Source: Larus michahellis
Taxonomy: Eukaryota > Chordata > Aves > Charadriiformes > Laridae
Length of the DNA stretch: 64,000 bases
Assembly (NCBI RefSeq): GCF_964199755.1
Contig: NC_133900.1
Span: forward strand, 16,135,201 to 16,199,200
Direction: 5' to 3'
The first letter of the stretch is position 1. The number at the start of each line of letters is the position of its first letter. Below are positions 61,301 to 64,000 of this stretch, in pieces. The notes beneath the pieces were generated by a model. It was not told where the DNA came from, searched no databases, and saw only the letters and a list, made by a program, of their open reading frames with translations. The translations under genes and the position numbers were made by a program.

Positions 61301-63015
61301 ACATTTTGTGAAAGAGGGTACTGTTTGTCAGCAAGAAAATCCTTTTGTAATAAAAAAGATTGTTTATGCGTAAGGTGCATAAACTTATTTTTCCTTTAAA
61401 AACACCAGTAATTGGTGTTTTGCAAAGAAACTTGCAAGTTCTTATGAAAGACAAAAAAATAATCATTAGTTATATTTTAAAAGAAAGAAAAGAAAGAGGG
61501 AGAAATATTCCTGCAGCAAAGATCGATGCTACAGATATCCAAACAGATGAAAGCACTGTGGCTTATTACAGGTATTTGAGTCCATGTACTCTAAAGTGTG
61601 TGTATTTTCAATGGTGATAACTTAAAATGTACCAAGTTGATTCTGCTGCAGGTCATTCCTTGGTTTCATTATCATTTGTGAGCAATTTGTAATCAGTCAG
61701 GACTGTTAAACTATCTGGAAAGCTGGTCTCCGAAGAGCAGAGAGTGCAGTGGTGCTTGGAAGAGTCTTAACTGGCTGAATCAATTGACTTAGTTTTCAAA
61801 TCAAGATGACCTGCCTTTCTGGAAAATAACCTTTGTGCAGGTAGAAATCATTTGGCTCAAAGAGGGTCTGTGTTATGCAGGAGATCAGGCTGCATGTGGT
61901 CATAATCCCTTCTAGCAAAAAAAAAATTGAAAATTGGTTGCTAGTGTAGATACAAGTACAGTAAATCATAAGTTAATGCATGAAAACAGACTACTAATCT
62001 GTATGCTTTGTGCAGTGGTTGTAGGCTCCCCCTCCAGTGTACGACTAAATGTGAGGCACAGTGGTCAGATAAGTAAAATGCAGTATGATTTCTTCCTTCA
62101 GCATAAATTGCATCAGGTAACTGAACCCCTTTCCAGTAATACCCTCTAGTGCCTTGTGTGTCCTTCCAGTAACATGATGCAAGAGCAATTGCCCAGGCCC
62201 CCTAGCCAGTTGTGGCTTTGTATTCCCTAGTTTCAGATATTACACTTCACTGCTTTTCCTCCTATGTTTTACAGAAAAGAAATAAAATATTGAACAGATT
62301 TATGGACCTTTGCTTTAGAACTCAAGTTTGCAAAAGAGGAAGCTGACTTTATTCAAAAAGTTGTATCAAACAGGCATTATCCTTCCCTTTTCCCTTCCTG
62401 CCCCACATATGTAGGTATGGTTGCTCTAGACATTTGGCATGCGCGTCTGATGGGACTGTTCCTCGATATAAAGTTATTTGTGCTTGAGTGCCTTCAGGAT
62501 TGGGGCTGTCATCAGTTAGCCAGTCACTAATCCCACAGACTTTAACGCATACTTTAAACCTTTGCTCATGAAAACTGCTCGCTTGAACAAGGTCTTGCAG
62601 GTTTAGCATTCTTACATTGGAAATTTCTTCCCTTGTTTCACTATGTAGTCATAAACCTGATGAAATAATGGGGAAAAAAATTGCAATCGGTGTAGTCACA
62701 TGATTTGATGCCTGGATAATTCACTGGCTCTTGCCCAAGGACCAGTCTAATCTAAGGAGTATGATTCTTTGTTGCCTGTTCTGTTTCTATAGAAACTTTT
62801 GGTTACTTATTTCTTAATCATGTCTCAAAAGGTACTTGCTATATGAAGAATTAATGAACAGTATTAAAAGAAATTGTTGGGTTTGTTTCTTTCTCGGTTT
62901 GTTTTTTATTTCTTTATTTATTTTATTGTGATCACTTCATGTAGAAATTCCTCAGAGAGATTATCAGTTTGAACTGCTGTGATTTCATTCTGGTTACATC
63001 ACGTCTGCATTACAA

Positions 63016-63127
63016 AAAACAAAAACAAAAAAAACAAAAAAAAAACCCAAAAAAACCCCCCAAAAAAAACGAAACAAAAAACTGAACAAAAAAAAACACC
63101 CAAAAAACCCACACAAACGCAAAAAAC
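63016..63127 (+). repeat. A/C-rich low-complexity tract
   Basis: Runs of A broken by C or short CCC blocks over about 110 bases. It is simple sequence, and the open frames across it are artefacts. Confidence 0.9.
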
Positions 63128-64000
63128 CAGCACTGACCTACAATGCAAAATGGAACAGTTCCTGAAGGACAGCAAATGGGGGGATAGTTGTGTGATTGCA
63201 AGAGTAAAAATTAATTGGCTTTAATGTATATAAGAACACATAAATTATTTTTTAAATGTCACATGTATCATCTAGCAAAACAGCCATTTCGTGGTATAGG
63301 TAAATTTTACTGTGTGTTGCAATTACCTTTGTAAGCTAGACTTTGAATTTCCTTCGGGTCTTCTGGAGTTCTGTGAATATTCTTCCTTTAACCTCACTGC
63401 ATGGATATTTCTACAACCTGTTTCCATTGCTGAAAGGGCACTGGGCAACTCCTACTTACTGGACCAGTGGAAAGTATTCTTTTCTTTTCTTTTCCTTACC
63501 TACCTCCCATCTGTTGTTTCAGTGCTGGCTGGTCTCTTTTGGTTGGTTTGTTGTTTTGTGTTGTTTGTTTTGGTTTTTTTTATAGTGCTCTCCACATTTC
63601 TTGAATACACTGCTCTATCTTATGTTTTTTCTGTTTGGTGGGACAGGGGGATGTTCCTCTCCTATCTCCCGTGTCTTGGGGAGAAGGAGGTAGGATGGGA
63701 AGCTCCTCATAGCTTGCTGTTGCCATACAAGTCACTACGTTTGTTCTGGTTCCCTGACCCTACCTGTGTATCCCAGTTTTTACAGCTGCAGTGCCCTCCT
63801 GGAACTAGTGGCATAATTGGTCGGCAGGAGCACCCACACACCAACAGATTTGGAAATACAGCAGGAGGAGAGAAACAACCATATTTTTAAAGATTACAGG
63901 GACTTAACAGTGTATCTGTACCTCACAGAGAAGATCACATTTGGCTAACATACAATTTTATTTAGATATTACATCACGCTTATTGCTTATTTAGTACTGT

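Larger units (their letters stand above)
49655..64000 (+). other. TBC1D9: TBC1D9 intron 1 (5' part)
   Basis: Intron 1 starts at GTAAGA and runs past the window end. I searched for the next TBC1D9 exon (expected to continue LLVGTLDVVLDSS) and do not see it. The first 300 bases are still CpG-island DNA with the second minisatellite array. The remainder is AT-rich, with three CR1 pieces (52373, 57521, 58118), small 12-base tandem duplications (54032-54055, 58030-58053) and an A/C-rich tract (63016-63127). No antisense gene is recognisable. A 192-codon frame at 63312-63890 is T-rich and has no domain. Confidence 0.85.

Noticed and set aside
63312-63890. A 192-codon plus-strand frame with hydrophobic stretches
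   Set aside because: The apparent membrane segments are encoded by T-rich low-complexity DNA (TTTGTTTTG-type words), the first codon is TTG, and it lies in TBC1D9 intron 1.
1-64000. CRISPR arrays, tRNA, rRNA or bacterial operons
   Set aside because: No regularly spaced direct repeats of CRISPR type, no tRNA A/B box pair and no operon-like packing of genes were seen; the sequence is vertebrate nuclear DNA.

Overview
The window looks like a piece of an avian nuclear genome. It carries eleven 5'-truncated CR1 LINE fragments from several subfamilies, a GC-rich CpG-island promoter, long AT-rich non-coding DNA, many A/T homopolymers, and almost no coding sequence. CR1 density with this 3' end (copies of ATTCTATGATTCTATGA preceded by GGTCCCTTCCAACC) is typical of birds. 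I cannot name the species. I found no prokaryotic or viral operon, CRISPR array, tRNA or rRNA.

Only two protein-coding exons can be supported, both on the + strand. The first is the last coding exon of RNF150 (Goliath-type RING E3 ligase), 6055-6173. It encodes the C-terminal tail ending in EEVKS, so 1-6054 is its last intron and the 3'UTR starts at 6174. The second is the first coding exon of TBC1D9 (TBC-domain RabGAP family), 49528-49654. It starts at [15 protein letters not shown] and ends at a perfect CAG|GTAAGA donor, inside a strong CpG island (about 48780-50000). Everything from 49655 to the end is TBC1D9 intron 1. RNF150 and TBC1D9 are also head-to-tail neighbours in human, so this is conserved microsynteny, with 43.35 kb between the RNF150 stop and the TBC1D9 start.

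Layout: 1-6054 RNF150 last intron; 6055-6173 RNF150 exon; 6174 to about 7480 proximal 3'UTR, with a possible distal 3'UTR reaching a poly(A) signal at 14289; about 14.3-48.4 kb intergenic, holding an orphan CpG island near 17.6-18.0 kb, a probable LTR near 22.8-23.7 kb, eight CR1 pieces and several candidate cis-elements; 48.4-50.0 kb TBC1D9 promoter, leader and exon 1; 50-64 kb intron 1 with three CR1 pieces.

The most interesting signal is a GC-rich minisatellite (core GAGGCGACGG) present as two same-orientation arrays that bracket TBC1D9 exon 1. Next are an upstream reading frame overlapping the TBC1D9 start codon, the orphan CpG island, and an E2F/NFI/CCAAT palindrome. I see no new multi-gene system. 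Gene identities rest on recognised protein ends; regulatory readings are inference from motifs.
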